Positions 1-11,786 are shown, counted from the stretch's first letter. The stretch is DNA of 64,000 nucleotides from Panax quinquefolius (GCA_020205615.1 CM035170.1:34038123-34102122); one strand, 5' to 3'. Notes: generated by a model from the letters alone, not told the origin. Translations and numbers: made by a program.

Positions 1-507
1 AATCCAATCTTTCAATTGGAGCAGATCTGAGTGGTGCCTTTCCTGAGACTCGCGGGATTAGTCTCCTTTGAGTCCAGTAATCAAACACCGACGGGTTTGC
101 CTCCTGGTGGAGGAATCACACAACATACATTCACATACATTGTGTCTCACCGTATAAAATGATGACATTGTGAGAAGCACTAATACAACATGCAGATATT
201 GTGCGAGGCACTAATGTGCAGTAAATAAAGCATTCATTCACATCCATTCAATGTAAATTCAACATTCACACACAAGCATATAAGAAAGGATTTTTGAAAA
301 TTTTGAAATGTGGCTTAAGCCCTCTAATGTCCCCAGCAGAGTCACCACCTGTCGACGTCGGGAAATCTTTTACTCTTTTCTGGAATTACCCTTTCATTCT
401 CTATATGTTGAGTTTTGTTTGAAAAGGAGAGTTTGAAAAGAGTTCGACACAAAATGTTGATGATTTGAAAATTCAGAGTTGCCAGTTGGTAGTTTTGAAA
501 TGGTTGT
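1..507 (-). mobile_element. Tat/Ogre-type element fragment A0 (leader, primer site, LTR edge)
   Basis: Positions 1-349 match, with small changes, the leader of the better preserved copy at about 39475-39829. An LTR edge beginning TGTCGACGTCGGG (plus-strand view) follows at 350. Read on the minus strand this is the end of a 5' LTR, a primer site and the start of the internal region. The LTR body from 350 differs from the A1/A2 LTRs after the first 13 bases, so this is a related but distinct subfamily. It is cut at 508 by an inverted LTR-like sequence, and the rest of the element lies outside the window. No coding sequence is visible. The assignment rests on homology inside this window. Confidence 0.75.
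330..347 (-). other. Primer binding site of A0
   Basis: On the minus strand this reads TGGTGACTCTGCTGGGGA, two bases inside the LTR edge at 350. It starts with TGG, as expected for pairing with a tRNA CCA end, and differs at two positions from the site at 39810-39827. From memory this resembles the tRNA-Arg type sites of Ogre-like elements; the tRNA identity is inference. Confidence 0.7.
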
Positions 508-2523
508 TGTGGCACCCCCAAATCCGGGTTTCCTAACCTCGAATTCGGTGCTCGCGATCCTTAACAACATACATACTTTCTACTAATACTAAAAAATAAA
601 CATACATGGTTCATCATAATAATAAAGTCTTACACATGGTCCCAAGGTTCACTAACCTTAACTTAAACATACTTTTAATACTATAAATAGTTTACATAAC
701 CAAATAACGTTTAAAATAAACTAGTACATAAGTTTCTTCAAGCATCTACTCTGGAACCTTCCTTTTTCCTTTGTCCCCTTTGGACGATTCTGCCTTAACT
801 GAAATAAATGTCATGATATAGCAAGGGTAATCAACTAATTTTCTTAGCAAATGTATATACAAGAGAGATATATCATGATTGGAAAGAAGTTTCGCTTTCA
901 ATGCTCAACAACAGTATAAAATTGCGAAGGAGCATGAATTAATAGTCAACAGTTAAATATTCGAATAATTGAATAACAAGTACTGAGTGGTTTGAAACAA
1001 CCATGAACATTTACCAAGGTTCTCAACATTTAAGCTGTACCTTTTAATAAGTTTTTGTAATCAAGGGGATCAACCTTTCATACCCCGTGATTTATACATA
1101 AATACTTAATAATCTAGTATTGATATCACGCTTTAATCAAATTCGTCCTTTTCTTAGTCAAGAGTTCTTATCATATCAATTTAATAAGAACAACTTTTAA
1201 AACATACTTGATTTAACAAATTTAAACATGCTTGATCTAGCTGATACAATTAGCATAGATCTATCTCATAAACGGTTCATGAATGAAAAACTTTAACCTA
1301 ATTTGCAGTTTAATAATAATAGAATAGGAATTCAATTGCACAAAGTACGAATCTCAAAAATCAGTATAGATGTGTATAATCAACAATAATTATTCACTAA
1401 CATGCTTCGAAAATAATAACTCGAGTTTGAGTTAGGGAACTTGCCTCGTTTGTAGACTACTACTACACAATTAAATTCTATTCACTAGGCAGTTTTAATT
1501 ATCTTCCTTTGAGAGACCTATAGTTAATCTTTCAATTAGCCATAGCATAACATTACATTATGTAATCACATAGATATTACATATTACATTTAGTTCTTAG
1601 AAATATTATCATGCCTCGATAATATTATTATTAAATAACAACTACCTTTAATTCACTTAATATTATTAATCTTGATAATATTTAATTCACCCCTTATTAT
1701 TATTAGTCCACTAATAATATTTTTATTCGCTTACTAATATTATTAACATCTTAATAATATTTTAATACTTTACTAATATTATTAATCCTCTTAATAATAT
1801 TTTAATCATGCATTAATATTATTACTTTAATAATACGTTATTTTATGTTTTAGTATCATTAATCAATTAATAATACTTTATTCATTTATTAATATTATTA
1901 ACCCTTTAATACTATTTTATTCATTTACAAATATTATTAATCATTTAATAATATTTTATTCTTTTACTAATGTTATTATATTTTAATAACATTTTATTTA
2001 ATTTCGAATATTATTATTTACTTAATAATATTTTAATCATCCAATAATACTTTAATCTAATATTATTAATCTTTTAATAATATTTTAATCTAATATTATT
2101 AATAATATTTCAATCTAATATTAATAGCTATTTAATAATATTTTAATCATTTATTAATGCTTAAATCAAATATTATTAAACATTCAATAATATTTCAATA
2201 AAGTTTTAATCTTAATATTTTATTTACTTAAAAATATCATATTCTAATATTCTTAATATCATAATAATATTTTTATAATTTATTAGGTCAATAAACAATT
2301 TATTCTAACTGTTCACCCTTTATTAAACCAATTATTTAATACTCATAAAAGGTCATAAATAATACTTCTTATTATAAATCACCAAATTACCCTCAAATAG
2401 TCAGAATATTATATATTAGGAGTATTCAAGCATTAAAATCATATTTTCCTTATTTGTGACATCATTTAACTATTTATTTCCTTTTATTCATAACTTCATC
2501 ATTTTTAGGAAACTACCAAACTC
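508..2523 (-). mobile_element. Inverted LTR-like fragment G
   Basis: The plus strand begins TGTGGCACCCCCAAATCCGG at 508. Read in reverse this is a typical chromovirus-type LTR end (CCGGATTTGGGGGTGCCACA), comparable with the end of F at 49085. It interrupts the A0 LTR. The right edge is uncertain: I place it before the F-type LTR start at 2524. No target duplication was found, so a complete solo LTR is not demonstrated. There is no coding sequence; the right third is an AT-rich array of inverted repeats (1655-2290). Confidence 0.5.
1655..2290. repeat. AT-rich tandem hairpin array
   Basis: Degenerate units of about 39 bp each consist of AATATTATTAA, a 4-5 base spacer and TTAATAATATT. Two perfect 11 bp inverted pairs are at 1736-1746/1751-1761 and 1775-1785/1791-1801. 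A variant at 1696-1706/1711-1721 has the inner pair changed to TTAG/CTAA, so pairing is kept. Later units are more decayed. The array lies inside fragment G. Confidence 0.8.
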
Positions 2524-3232
2524 GTGACAACCCGGAAAATCGGATTGTCCAGAATTTAAGTTTAAAGAATTAGTTATTAATAAAATAAAATTTTATTAAT
2601 ACTATTCTGTGCTATGTATTTATTAATCGTTCTATAACCTAGAATGATTATAAGTTGGGAGTATTCTGGCTACGAGCTAGACTGAACGAGTAAGAATTTT
2701 CAAGACAAAAATAAAAAAAAATTGGGAATAAAAATATAAAAGACGAAATAGGCACTATACACTCGATAAAACCTGAGGGTTAGGGTTTGAATAACCTAAG
2801 CCTTTCTGAGAGTCCGGTATGTCGAAATGACATTCCGTTGAAACATTTGACGATAATATATCATGAAAAGTTAAATAAGCCGAAAAAGTTGTTTCTCGAA
2901 AAATGTGCAGAAATTGGACGAAATAAAAATGATGAAAAGTATTGTTATGTACTTTTCATTTGTTTAGCTACATTATGGGAAAACGTGAAGGAAAACGCTT
3001 ATCATCAAAAAGTGTTTTTCAAGTTTTCGGATTTCCGAAGAATGCGTAAAAGATAGACTATAGGGGAAAGACGAAATATCCAAAAATATTTGGATTCTGA
3101 GAATCGCGGTTTTTAAAACTGTCGGACGAAATCCGCAAGACGGAAGCTTCATGAATAGTAAGGAGGTGGGAATAGTAATTTGGGGGCAAAATGATTAAAA
3201 TACCCCTAGCCTTGAAAATCTATAAAAGGAAG
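2524..3232 (+). mobile_element. 5' fragment of an F-type chromovirus LTR
   Basis: The start (TGACAACCCGG) and the following 700 bp match the first 770 bp of F (44594-45360), including the shared stretch 'tttaaagaattagttatta' and the segment before the TATA box. It stops three bases after TATAAAAGGA (3221-3230), where the A1 LTR begins. The short reading frame at 2787-3056 has a decayed counterpart in F at 44866-45081; I take both as LTR sequence, not a gene. Confidence 0.75.
3221..3230 (+). promoter_or_regulatory. TATA box of the F-type LTR fragment
   Basis: TATAAAAGGA lies at the position of TATAAATAAG (45351-45360) in F and TATAAAAAGA (52731-52740) in E. The adjoining A1 LTR removed everything downstream. 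Confidence 0.5.
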
Positions 3233-3590
3233 TGTCGACGTCGGGATTTTTAATTGTCCCTTTTCGTTACTTGTTCTTTGGTGTTCTCATGTTAGGTGAG
3301 ATTTGTTTGAAAAAACAAGTGAAAAAGGTCCGACATGTATCATGTCGACGATTGGACTGTGAGAGTCGCCAGTTGGTTTTTTATATGGTTGTACCAACAC
3401 AACCGAGATAAGGTTTACACATTGACCCTGTGATGTGACACTGCTAAACGGGTCTGTGAAACCGAGATTCATTAGGGTTCGGGGGCTTGATTATGCGGAG
3501 GGAAGGTGTTAGTCACCCCCCGACATCTGTGTTACCACGGTGACCACCACTTTTCAAGAAACTATTATATGAATGTGTGTGTGTGTGTGT

Positions 3591-5131
3591 TGTTGGTCAT
3601 TTTACCGATCAATATATGCGTGCAAGTATACACGGTCAACAAGTAATAAAGAGTAAATAAAGTATCGTTCCCGCGGAGAATTAACTAATAAATTTCACCA
3701 AGCACTAGCCCATAACCATTTCAATCTTATTTAAACGAATGATATAATATTTTATATTAAAACTATTAAATTAAATAAACCTAACTATTCCTAGAGTGAA
3801 ACTAGATAATGAAGACCTGACACTACAATTTCATCTAATGAATAATTAAAATAAACACACTCCCTGTTAAGCCAAATTACGTGCACTGGATTGCTAGTCA
3901 AGAACACGAAAATCAAGTATAGTCATATCTCAATGTACCATACCCATATCAAATATAGTCCACAATTGAAAGAATACACATGAACACCCAAATTACCTAA
4001 ACCACTATATGTCTATGTGATTTACAAATAATTAGGGTTTAAGCCCAAGTTCTCAATTGACTACGAGTGATGCCTCGGTATATGTCTATCCTAAGCACGA
4101 ATCATACATTCCATCACAACATAGAACATACAAACACACGCTATTAAGATCAGATCTAAACACATACGTCGTCTTTCAAGTTCATATGAATTATCACAAT
4201 AATCGATGGCCAATCAACTAAGCAAATAAGCATGAATCTTAATAGACAATCTCATAACAATCAATAAGGCTAACAATGCAGTATATTAGATTAAACTAGG
4301 CATAGAATCCATTGCAATCCCAAAACAGAATTTAACTCATAGTTGAATCAAATCTATCATCCACATATGGAATAAACATCATAAGATTACAAATAAAAAT
4401 CAAAGAGAGGATAAAAGTAAAGAATTGAAGTGCAAATCTGTTCTCCTGCTCCAAGATGGAATCTTTGATGCTTCCCAATTGCTTCAAGTCTTTAATCTAA
4501 TCCACTCTAGAAATCACTACTCTAATCTACTCTAATATAATACTGAAACCAAAAAGAAGAAAGCAAATAGTGATGGCTTATTGATCCCCCAAGGGGTGGT
4601 ATCTCTTCCATACTGATGATAGTCTAATATATAAGCCCTAGTTTTCACCCCCCCCACTCAGGTACGCTTCCAATTTAAAAATTAAAATAAAATTAATTAG
4701 TAGTCGTAGAGGTCGCGCGCGGCCGCGCGCTGTCCCTATGTGAATGTGGCGCGGGCGCACGTTCTTCAAAATGGGCTATGTCCAATTGCTTGCGCAGGCG
4801 CGCATGTTAAAGCTCTGATAGTCGCTGGCGGCTTCGCAGCTTTGAATTCTCGTGTTCTGCATCGCTACGCTTCATCATGTCACATCGATGCTTTTACATG
4901 CAACTTTTGCTCTTTTGTTCATTCGATGCTCATGTTGTGCCGTCATTTATCACATGCCATCTACCAATGCCAAGCTCATGCCATTTCCTGCACTTTTGCA
5001 CCAAAGGAGTTCTCAGTACATGCAATGCAAAATATTATGAAATGCAACTAAAAACACACTAAAATGTACTTGAGATGGGCATAGTTTTCTTGAATTGATA
5101 TCCAATAAGTAGGTATAAAACCCACTTATCA
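3591..5131 (-). repeat. 3' LTR of element B
   Basis: 1541 bp, from TGTTGGTCATTTTACC to CCCACTTATCA in plus-strand view. It is a direct repeat of 8361-9910. It holds a minus-strand TATA region near 4627-4638 and a perfect 16 bp GC palindrome at 4715-4730 that has decayed in the other LTR. Reading frames in its GC-rich part are not conserved between the two LTRs and are not annotated. Confidence 0.92.
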
Positions 5132-5147
5132 AATACCCCCAAACTTG
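5132..5147 (-). other. Polypurine tract of element B
   Basis: On the minus strand, AAGTTTGGGGGTATT directly precedes the LTR start TGATAAGTGGG. Position and composition fit the plus-strand primer of a retrotransposon. A second G-rich copy (TTTGGGGGTATT) lies at about 6342-6353 inside the element. Confidence 0.8.
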
Positions 5148-5616
5148 AACTATTGCTTGCCCTCAAGCAATACAAATGAAAACCAAAATGAGTATAAGCA
5201 ACACAACATAATGCAATCTACATGCTATGCAAGCTACGCTACTATGCAAATGAATCCCAAGATTTCCAGCCATGTTAAGAATTCCAATAAGATATGCCTC
5301 AGAGAAATATCAAGATCCAAGAACAAAGCATCAAACTAATCTAAAGGCATAATGACAGCATAATCGAGATAATCCTAACTCGCTATAAAGATGTTTGTGT
5401 GTGTGATGTGTTCACAGATAAGCTTGACAAAGATGAAGATACCACATGCTAAATTGCTTAAGACTGAAAATTAAAGTTTAAATCAAGAACTGCATATACT
5501 AATGAGACATCAACAATTCCAGCACATCAATACAAATTAAGGTTCAACAATGGGTTTATTCTACTTTATTTTTTACTCACGAGGGCGATTTTTGCACTTT
5601 CCCGCGGTGTTTATTG

Positions 5617-5650
<34 letters not shown>

Positions 5651-7060
5651 CCCATGATGTCTGCAATGTCTCATTCCATTAGGCTAATAAATTGCTACCC
5701 CTTAGCGAGCTTTCAACCAACGACTCCTGCACCATTAAGACTTTAGGGCGCTAGGTGTAGAGACAATCCCCTCGGGCATACTTACTCAAGTAACAAAGGC
5801 CCCGAAACAAGACTAGCCACGATAATTATTCATATTTTTTTATTTATTATTTTTTATAAAGCAAGCATACCCATGTGTTCCCAAAACTTGAGTTTCAGTG
5901 TCTTCATAGTCATTACTCACTTCTTACATAATTCTATCATTAAAAACAATATTTTCCTCTCAGCAGACAAGCATGCTAATCTTAACCAACAAGCAAATAG
6001 GAACATTGTTGTATACCCTAAGAATATCTAAACAACATGCATAGATTACATCATGTTCAAAATTATAACTAAGTTTAAGTTATCAACAAAGTTCAAAAAT
6101 CTATCACATTTCTATTTCATCATTGGCCAAATTAGAATTCAACTAACTAAAAGCCTGGGATTATGCAATGTTATGCAACTAAACACATACTAAATAAACA
6201 AGACAAAAGAAAACTAAAAACAAAAAAAAATTCATGTAAAATTTAACTACAAAGATACTAAAATACCCCTACTATGCAACTTAAACATGCAATCAAACTA
6301 TATGCAACTAACTATATGCAACAACTACTCACTACAACCCAATACCCCCAAACATAAAATAAATAATGCCCTCATTGTAATTAAAAGTGAAAGAATACTC
6401 CCCTAAGTGGCAATGTCATCTCCGTCAAGCCTCATGATCGAGATGGTATATCGGTGATGGCTAAGTTTGAGATATTCTATAGTTGAAAACTGAGTGTGGG
6501 CTTCTAACTGTCCGAATGCTTGAGTCAGAAATTCTAAAATTTTAGCAATTTTTTCATTCATCGAAGCTATGGTACTACCGCATGTGACTTTTCAATGGAC
6601 ACACGGCGAAGCGCTATGAAAGCGATTTTTTTTTTTTTCCTTCAGACATGCGACGCAGTATGGCGGCTGGGTTTTCAAGGTATACATCGTGGCATGCAAA
6701 TTTCGCTCTGCAATTTAATCGATCTTCCAATACATAACACAGTGATGACTTCTTTTCAATTCTCCTGCTTAAACACCAATTAACCATGTCAAAGTATGAA
6801 CTACTGAATACGCAAAAATGACCATCTAATCATTATACTCTCTATATTATGCTCAAACACAGTCCAATACAAATTCAGCTACCAACGCACTTATGCAGAA
6901 CAAATTAAACTATCATAATTAAAAATGAAAATGAACTAACAAAAACAATCTAAACAGAATAATTAAAAGGTAGAGACATAAACAATAGGTTGCCTCCCAT
7001 CAAGCGCTAAGTTATAGTCAGTTAGCTTGACTCTTTTCTTGACACCGCTATCCAATTCCT
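5148..7060. other. Internal non-coding region of element B
   Basis: No convincing protein on either strand. It contains an AT dinucleotide run near 5622-5648, a second polypurine-like tract near 6342-6353 and a T run near 6628-6640. In a full Athila element the pol region would lie here; I recognise none of it. Confidence 0.6.
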
Positions 7061-8229
7061 CTACGATAAGCTAGGAACCCTCCATCCATTAAAATTGCAA
7101 TGTGTGGAGGTAGGTTCCCCATCGAGAGTTTGTGAATTGAAATAACCTAGCATATTTCCTGTACATGATGTCTCCATTTCTTTTGCAACGCCAGGTGCTT
7201 CTCCCGTTGTATCTGTGAATAGGTTTTTGCATTGAGGTATGAAAAATACAACGAACTTTTCCTCTTCTCTTTTCTCTTCCTTAGCCCACCATGGTTTGTA
7301 AGAGGCCTCTTTATCATCCCGATCATTACTTTGAATGTGGCTACCTAGAGGACATGGGTGTGCAAAGTTCACTGAATTTTTTAACTCTGTTTGAAAAGGC
7401 AATTGGGGTATTATACAAGTCAGTTCATGTTCTACTCTATCCAATTCCCCAGTTGTCTCCTCAATGACAACTTCTTTGAGCTCATCCAGTGGCATGTACA
7501 CTTCTAGTTCTCCATCAATTTCATCATCCATGACATAGCACCAATTATTTTGAGGGCGATTGTTAACATTTAATCCATCTGGTTCTGAAGATTCCAAATT
7601 GACTTATCTTGCTCAATCATCTTTTCCTCTATTGATGCTATAAATTTGAACCACAATTCCTCTAGTCTTGAATTATCTTTCTCAGTTTCAAAATCCATGT
7701 ATTCAGGACCATTCATTGATGAATTAATGAGTTGTTCCATCTGGCTATTAAGATTTTGGCTTGATAACTCAAGACTCATCATCATCTCTTCATGGTCTGC
7801 TATAATCCTTGACATGAATTCCTTCAACTCTGAATTTTCTTCTTGTTGCATTGGAGGTGGATATGAGAAATTTGATGGATATGTTGGACTTGGAATGTAG
7901 TCTTGGTCTTGATAGTTACAATTCCATTCATAATTTGGGTGATACCCCCAACCTTGATGATAATTGGGGTTAACATAGTTGTTGGAGTAATCACCCCCAA
8001 ACTGTACTTGTCCAACCCTGATGTTGCACTGATAACTCGGATGCTCGCCAGCACAATATTCACATGTAACTGCTATCTCTCTAGTATGTTGGGCTGCAAG
8101 AACATCCAACCTCTCCGAAAGTGTTGCAATTTGTGCTGAAAATGTAGAAAATACATTGAGTCCTTTAGTTCTTATGTCATTTGGTTGAGGCATATTCGCA
8201 TAAGGCCATTGATAAGCAAAGTCACCCAT
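7061..8229 (-). pseudogene. gag: Athila-like gag remnant with zinc knuckle
   Basis: Two overlapping minus-strand frames (8229-7570 and 7597-7061) probably formed one protein, with a frame change near 7600. The first starts at an ATG about 105 bases after the primer site. It has a zinc-knuckle-like CEYCAGEHPSYQC (a C-x2-C-x3-H-x4-C spacing, one residue short of the usual form), then an Asn/Tyr/Pro-rich stretch with HPNYEWN and a Gln/Glu-rich coiled-coil-like segment, as in the C-terminal part of Athila gag. The N-terminal capsid part is missing. The second frame is acidic and I do not recognise it. It may encode a nucleic-acid-binding protein of a parasitic element or be a relic. Confidence 0.65.
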
Positions 8230-8335
8230 GGTACCTGAAAAGAGAGAAATATAAGAAGATAATTAAAACAAATAAATGTTTAAATTAAGACCAATTTGAT
8301 TGAAATTAATGTTGGAAAAAATTTATTAAGCTAAT

Positions 8336-8353
8336 TCCCCGGCAACGGCGCCA
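8336..8353 (-). other. Primer binding site of element B
   Basis: On the minus strand this reads TGGCGCCGTTGCCGGGGA, seven bases inside the 5' LTR. It is the site I know from Athila-type and other plant elements as complementary to the 3' end of tRNA-Asp. It fixes the minus-strand orientation of B. Confidence 0.88.
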
Positions 8354-8360
8354 AAAACTA

Positions 8361-9910
8361 GTTGGTCATTTTACCGATCAATATATGTGTGCAAGTATAC
8401 ACGGTCAACATGTAATAAAGAGTAAGTAAAGTATCGTTCCCACGAAGAATTAACTAATAAATTTTACCAAGCACTAGCCCATAACTATTTCAATCTTATT
8501 TAAACGAATGATATAATATTTTATATTAAAACTATTAAATTAAATAAACCTAACTTTTCCTAGAGTGAAACTAGATAATGAAGACCTGAGACTACAATTT
8601 CATCTAATGAATAGTTAAAATCAACACACTCCCTGCTAAGCCAAATTACGTGCACTGGATTGCTAGTCAAGAACACGAAAATCAAGTACAGTCATATCTC
8701 AATGTACCACACTCATATCACATATAATCCACAATTGAAAGAATACACATGAACACCCAAATTACCTAAACCACTATATATCTATGTGATTTACAAATAA
8801 TTAGGGTTTAAGCCCAAGTTCTCAATTGACTACGAGTGATGCCTCGGTATATGTCTATCCTAAGCACGAATCATACATCCCATCATAACATATAACATAC
8901 AAACACACGCTATTAAGATCAGATCTAAACCCATACGTCGTCTTTCAAGTTCATATGGATTATCACAATAATCGATGGCCAATCAACTAAGTAAATAAGC
9001 ATGAATCTTAATAGGCAATCTCATAACAATCAATAAGGCTAACAATGCAGTATACTAGATTAAACTAGGCATAGAATCCATTGCAATCCCAAAACAGAAT
9101 TTAACTCATAGTTGAATCAAATCTATCATCCACATATGGAATAAACATCATAAGATTATAAATAAGAATCAAAGAAAGGATAAAAGTAAAGAATTGAAGT
9201 GAAAATCTGTTCTTCTGCTCCAAGATGGAATCTCTGATGCTTCCCAATTGCTTCAAGTCTTCAATCTAATCCACTCTAGAAATCACTACTCTAATCTACT
9301 CTAATATAATACCGAAACCAAAAATAAGAAAGCAAATAGTGATGGCTTATTAATCCCCCATGGGGTGGTATCTCTTCTATACTAATGATAGTCTAATATA
9401 TAAGCCCTAGTTTTCACCCCCCCCCACTCAGGTACGCTTCCAATTTAAAAATTAAAATAAAATTAATTAGCAACAAGAGAGGTGCATGGCATGCAATGCC
9501 TATGTCCCTATGTGTGAATGGCATGGCGGGCGCGCATTCTTCAAAATGGGCTTTGTCCGGTTGCTTACAGTTGGTAGCGCGTGTTAAAGCCTCAGTATAG
9601 TGGCGCGACTTTTTGATTTGAATTCTCGTGTTCTCATGCGCTTCGCTTCGTGTCATGCTGCTACTGATGCTTTGACATAGAACTTTTGCTCTTTTGTTCA
9701 TTCGATGCTCATGTTGTGCCTTCATTTATCACATGCCATCTACCAATGCCAAGCTCATGTCATTTCCTGCACTTTTGCACCAAAGGAGTTCTCAGTACAT
9801 GCAATGCAAAATATTGTGAAATGCAACTAAAAACACACTAAAATGTACTTGAGATGAGGATAGTTCTCGTGAATTGATATCCAATAAGTAGGTATAAAAC
9901 CCACTTATCA
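8361..9910 (-). repeat. 5' LTR of element B
   Basis: A direct repeat of 3591-5131, ending CCACTTATCA before the right TGTGT duplication. The terminal base at the primer-site side differs (AGTTGG here, TGTTGG in the other LTR). The minus-strand TATA region (CTTATATATTAGAC) lies at 9392-9405. Many differences between the two LTRs lie in CG-rich stretches. Confidence 0.92.
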
Positions 9911-10414
9911 TGTGTGTGGGTCAATGTGTTGTTATTTGGAAGTAGTGTGAGGCCTCGTTCGCACCTATATACACAGGGTTTGAATTTATGTAAAAATTCA
10001 ATTTTTAGTAAGATATGGCAGTGATGTTTTAAAAAATAGGTTTTTAAACCCGTGTGCTCAATAGTAATCGAGACCTTTTACACTCCCATTTTATATTAAG
10101 TCTTCGGCTTGATTGATTTTATTATCGAGCTGCGAAGCATCTATAAGAAAATAATGTACAAAATAATGTCGATTTCCTCGTGGGTATGAAAACCATCTGA
10201 GGAAATTCAGACACCGCATAATAATTTACAAGCTGCTTACAGCTGAAAATGTCCATCACGGGAACCGAATCTAGATCCAATAAGCTGAATCTGTGATCAC
10301 ATGATTCCTAGGCTCACATGATACCGTAATTTGTATGAAAGCAGTAAGTAGGTATATATATAAAAGCTGTAAATATATATATATATATAGACATAACCAG
10401 CCACCACGAAGCAC

Positions 10415-10600
10415 CTCCATGGGGGATCAGAAAATGTAAATAAAGTTGTAAAAGCTATCAACCACCACGAAGGAAACTCAAAGTCGAAAAACGTAAATAA
10501 AGTCAGAATCGATCAACTTCACGTAAGTAACTCAGCGGATTTAAATGTAAAGAAAGCTGTAAAAGCAATCAACCACCACGAAGTAAACTCTAGGTGGGAC
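10415..10600. repeat. Minisatellite of CCACC...GGTGG hairpin units, A1 LTR
   Basis: Units of about 60 bp share 'gtaaataaag(c)tgtaaaagc' and a hairpin-forming 'aaccaccacgaag...' segment. The array corresponds to 40660-40880 in the A2 LTR, where unit stems differ by compensating changes. Here the unit at about 10571-10596 keeps CCACC/GGTGG, while the unit near 10460 has lost its right arm. Confidence 0.7.
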
Positions 10601-10609
10601 GAAAATATG

Positions 10610-10759
10610 TATATATATATATAAGCGATAAACGCACCGGATGTAAAATCCAGGCTCATCGAACAGAGTTCGACAACAGTTCATATATATATATATAAAG
10701 CGAGTAAACGCTCCGGATGTAAAATCCAGGCTCATCGAACAAAGTCCGAGACACAGTTA

Positions 10760-10833
<74 letters not shown>

Positions 10834-10887
10834 GCAAGAAATGCTCCGCATCAAGTCTAGGCTCATCGAACAAAGTTCGACACACGA

Positions 10888-10941
<54 letters not shown>

Positions 10942-11002
10942 CAAATAAACGCCTCCTGCATCAAGTTCAGGCTCAATCGAGGCATAACTCGATAATGTTA
11001 GT

Positions 11003-11049
<47 letters not shown>

Positions 11050-11070
11050 TATATGTATATACAAACTAAA
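10610..11070. repeat. AT microsatellites alternating with a conserved spacer, A1 LTR
   Basis: Several AT dinucleotide runs, up to about 80 bp, are separated by conserved spacers of about 60 bp of the type 'aagc(g)agtaaacgctccggatgtaaaatccaggctcatcgaacaaagtcc'. Many spacers can fold as CC-GGAT-gtaaa-ATCC-a-GG. Run lengths differ from the A2 LTR. Reading frames made of Tyr-Ile repeats here are microsatellite translations. Confidence 0.85.
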
Positions 11071-11370
11071 ATAAAACCACGGACCGAAGTCTGGGCAAAC
11101 ACACGCAACACGACTCTCAACGTGAAGAAGGGTGTGTGCAAAGATGAAGAGAAAGACTTCAAAGTGTGTGAGAAGGCTTACAGTGGGCTGCCAAAGAAGA
11201 CTTCTATATCTTTAAAGTGATGAACACTCGGCTTCCGCCGGTACAAAAGTAGCTATATGTGAGCTCACAAGTGTTTAAAATGAGAAAGCACTAAGTTAGA
11301 GATAGTACAAAGCAAATTTGACAGGGCTTCCTCGCCGTTTCTCTTGCAAATATGGCCACCCCAAGCCCTC

Positions 11371-11380
11371 TATTTATAGA
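11371..11380 (-). promoter_or_regulatory. TATA box of the A1 LTR
   Basis: The minus strand reads TCTATAAATA within CTCTATAAATAGAGGG. The same site in the A2 LTR (41603-41612) reads ATATAAATAG. This is a plausible core promoter for minus-strand transcription; strength and use are unknown. Confidence 0.55.
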
Positions 11381-11786
11381 GGGGGTGGCTCGCATCAGGT
11401 GTACTTGCGGCTGCCCGGGGTGCCCTGGGTAGTGTGGGTCCCGCCGTGTCGAAGTACGTACACTCGGATAACGCGCTGTTCGCTCGGTCTTTCATAACTT
11501 TCAATCCGGAGTCCGATGGAAGTGTGCCATACCATTCCGGAAAGTTCTTTCTGAGAGCTACACAATGACAGAAGAATTTCCCTTTTTTGATTCTAGGAAG
11601 ATGGGTCCATTACCGAAATGGCATTCCCGGGTTTCCGTCAGGTAGTCCGTTGAGCCGTTTTGCGTAGTTTGCGCTCGAAAGTTAAGATATGGTTCTTGTG
11701 GGACTCCTATTGAAGTATTTTGAGTTGACATGAGTTAATTTGATGTGATTTGAAGTTGAGTTGGCAAAATGACCATTTTTCCCCTC

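Larger units (their letters stand above)
3591..9910 (-). mobile_element. Element B: non-autonomous Athila-derived LTR retrotransposon
   Basis: A complete 6.3 kb insertion in the A1 LTR, flanked by the 5 bp duplication TGTGT (3586-3590 and 9911-9915). On the minus strand it has a 5' LTR, a primer site, about 3.2 kb of internal sequence with a short gag-like region, a G-rich polypurine tract and a 3' LTR. No protease, RT or integrase is visible, so it must have used enzymes from a relative. The Athila link comes from the zinc-finger gag region and a tRNA-Asp-type primer site. Confidence 0.88.

Noticed and set aside
4740..5051. 103-codon plus-strand frame
   Set aside because: It lies inside the 3' LTR of B, antisense to the element, and is not open in the other LTR.
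10732..11064. Minus-strand reading frame of Tyr-Ile repeats
   Set aside because: It is the translation of AT microsatellites in the A1 LTR; the matching frame in the A2 LTR differs in length and phase.
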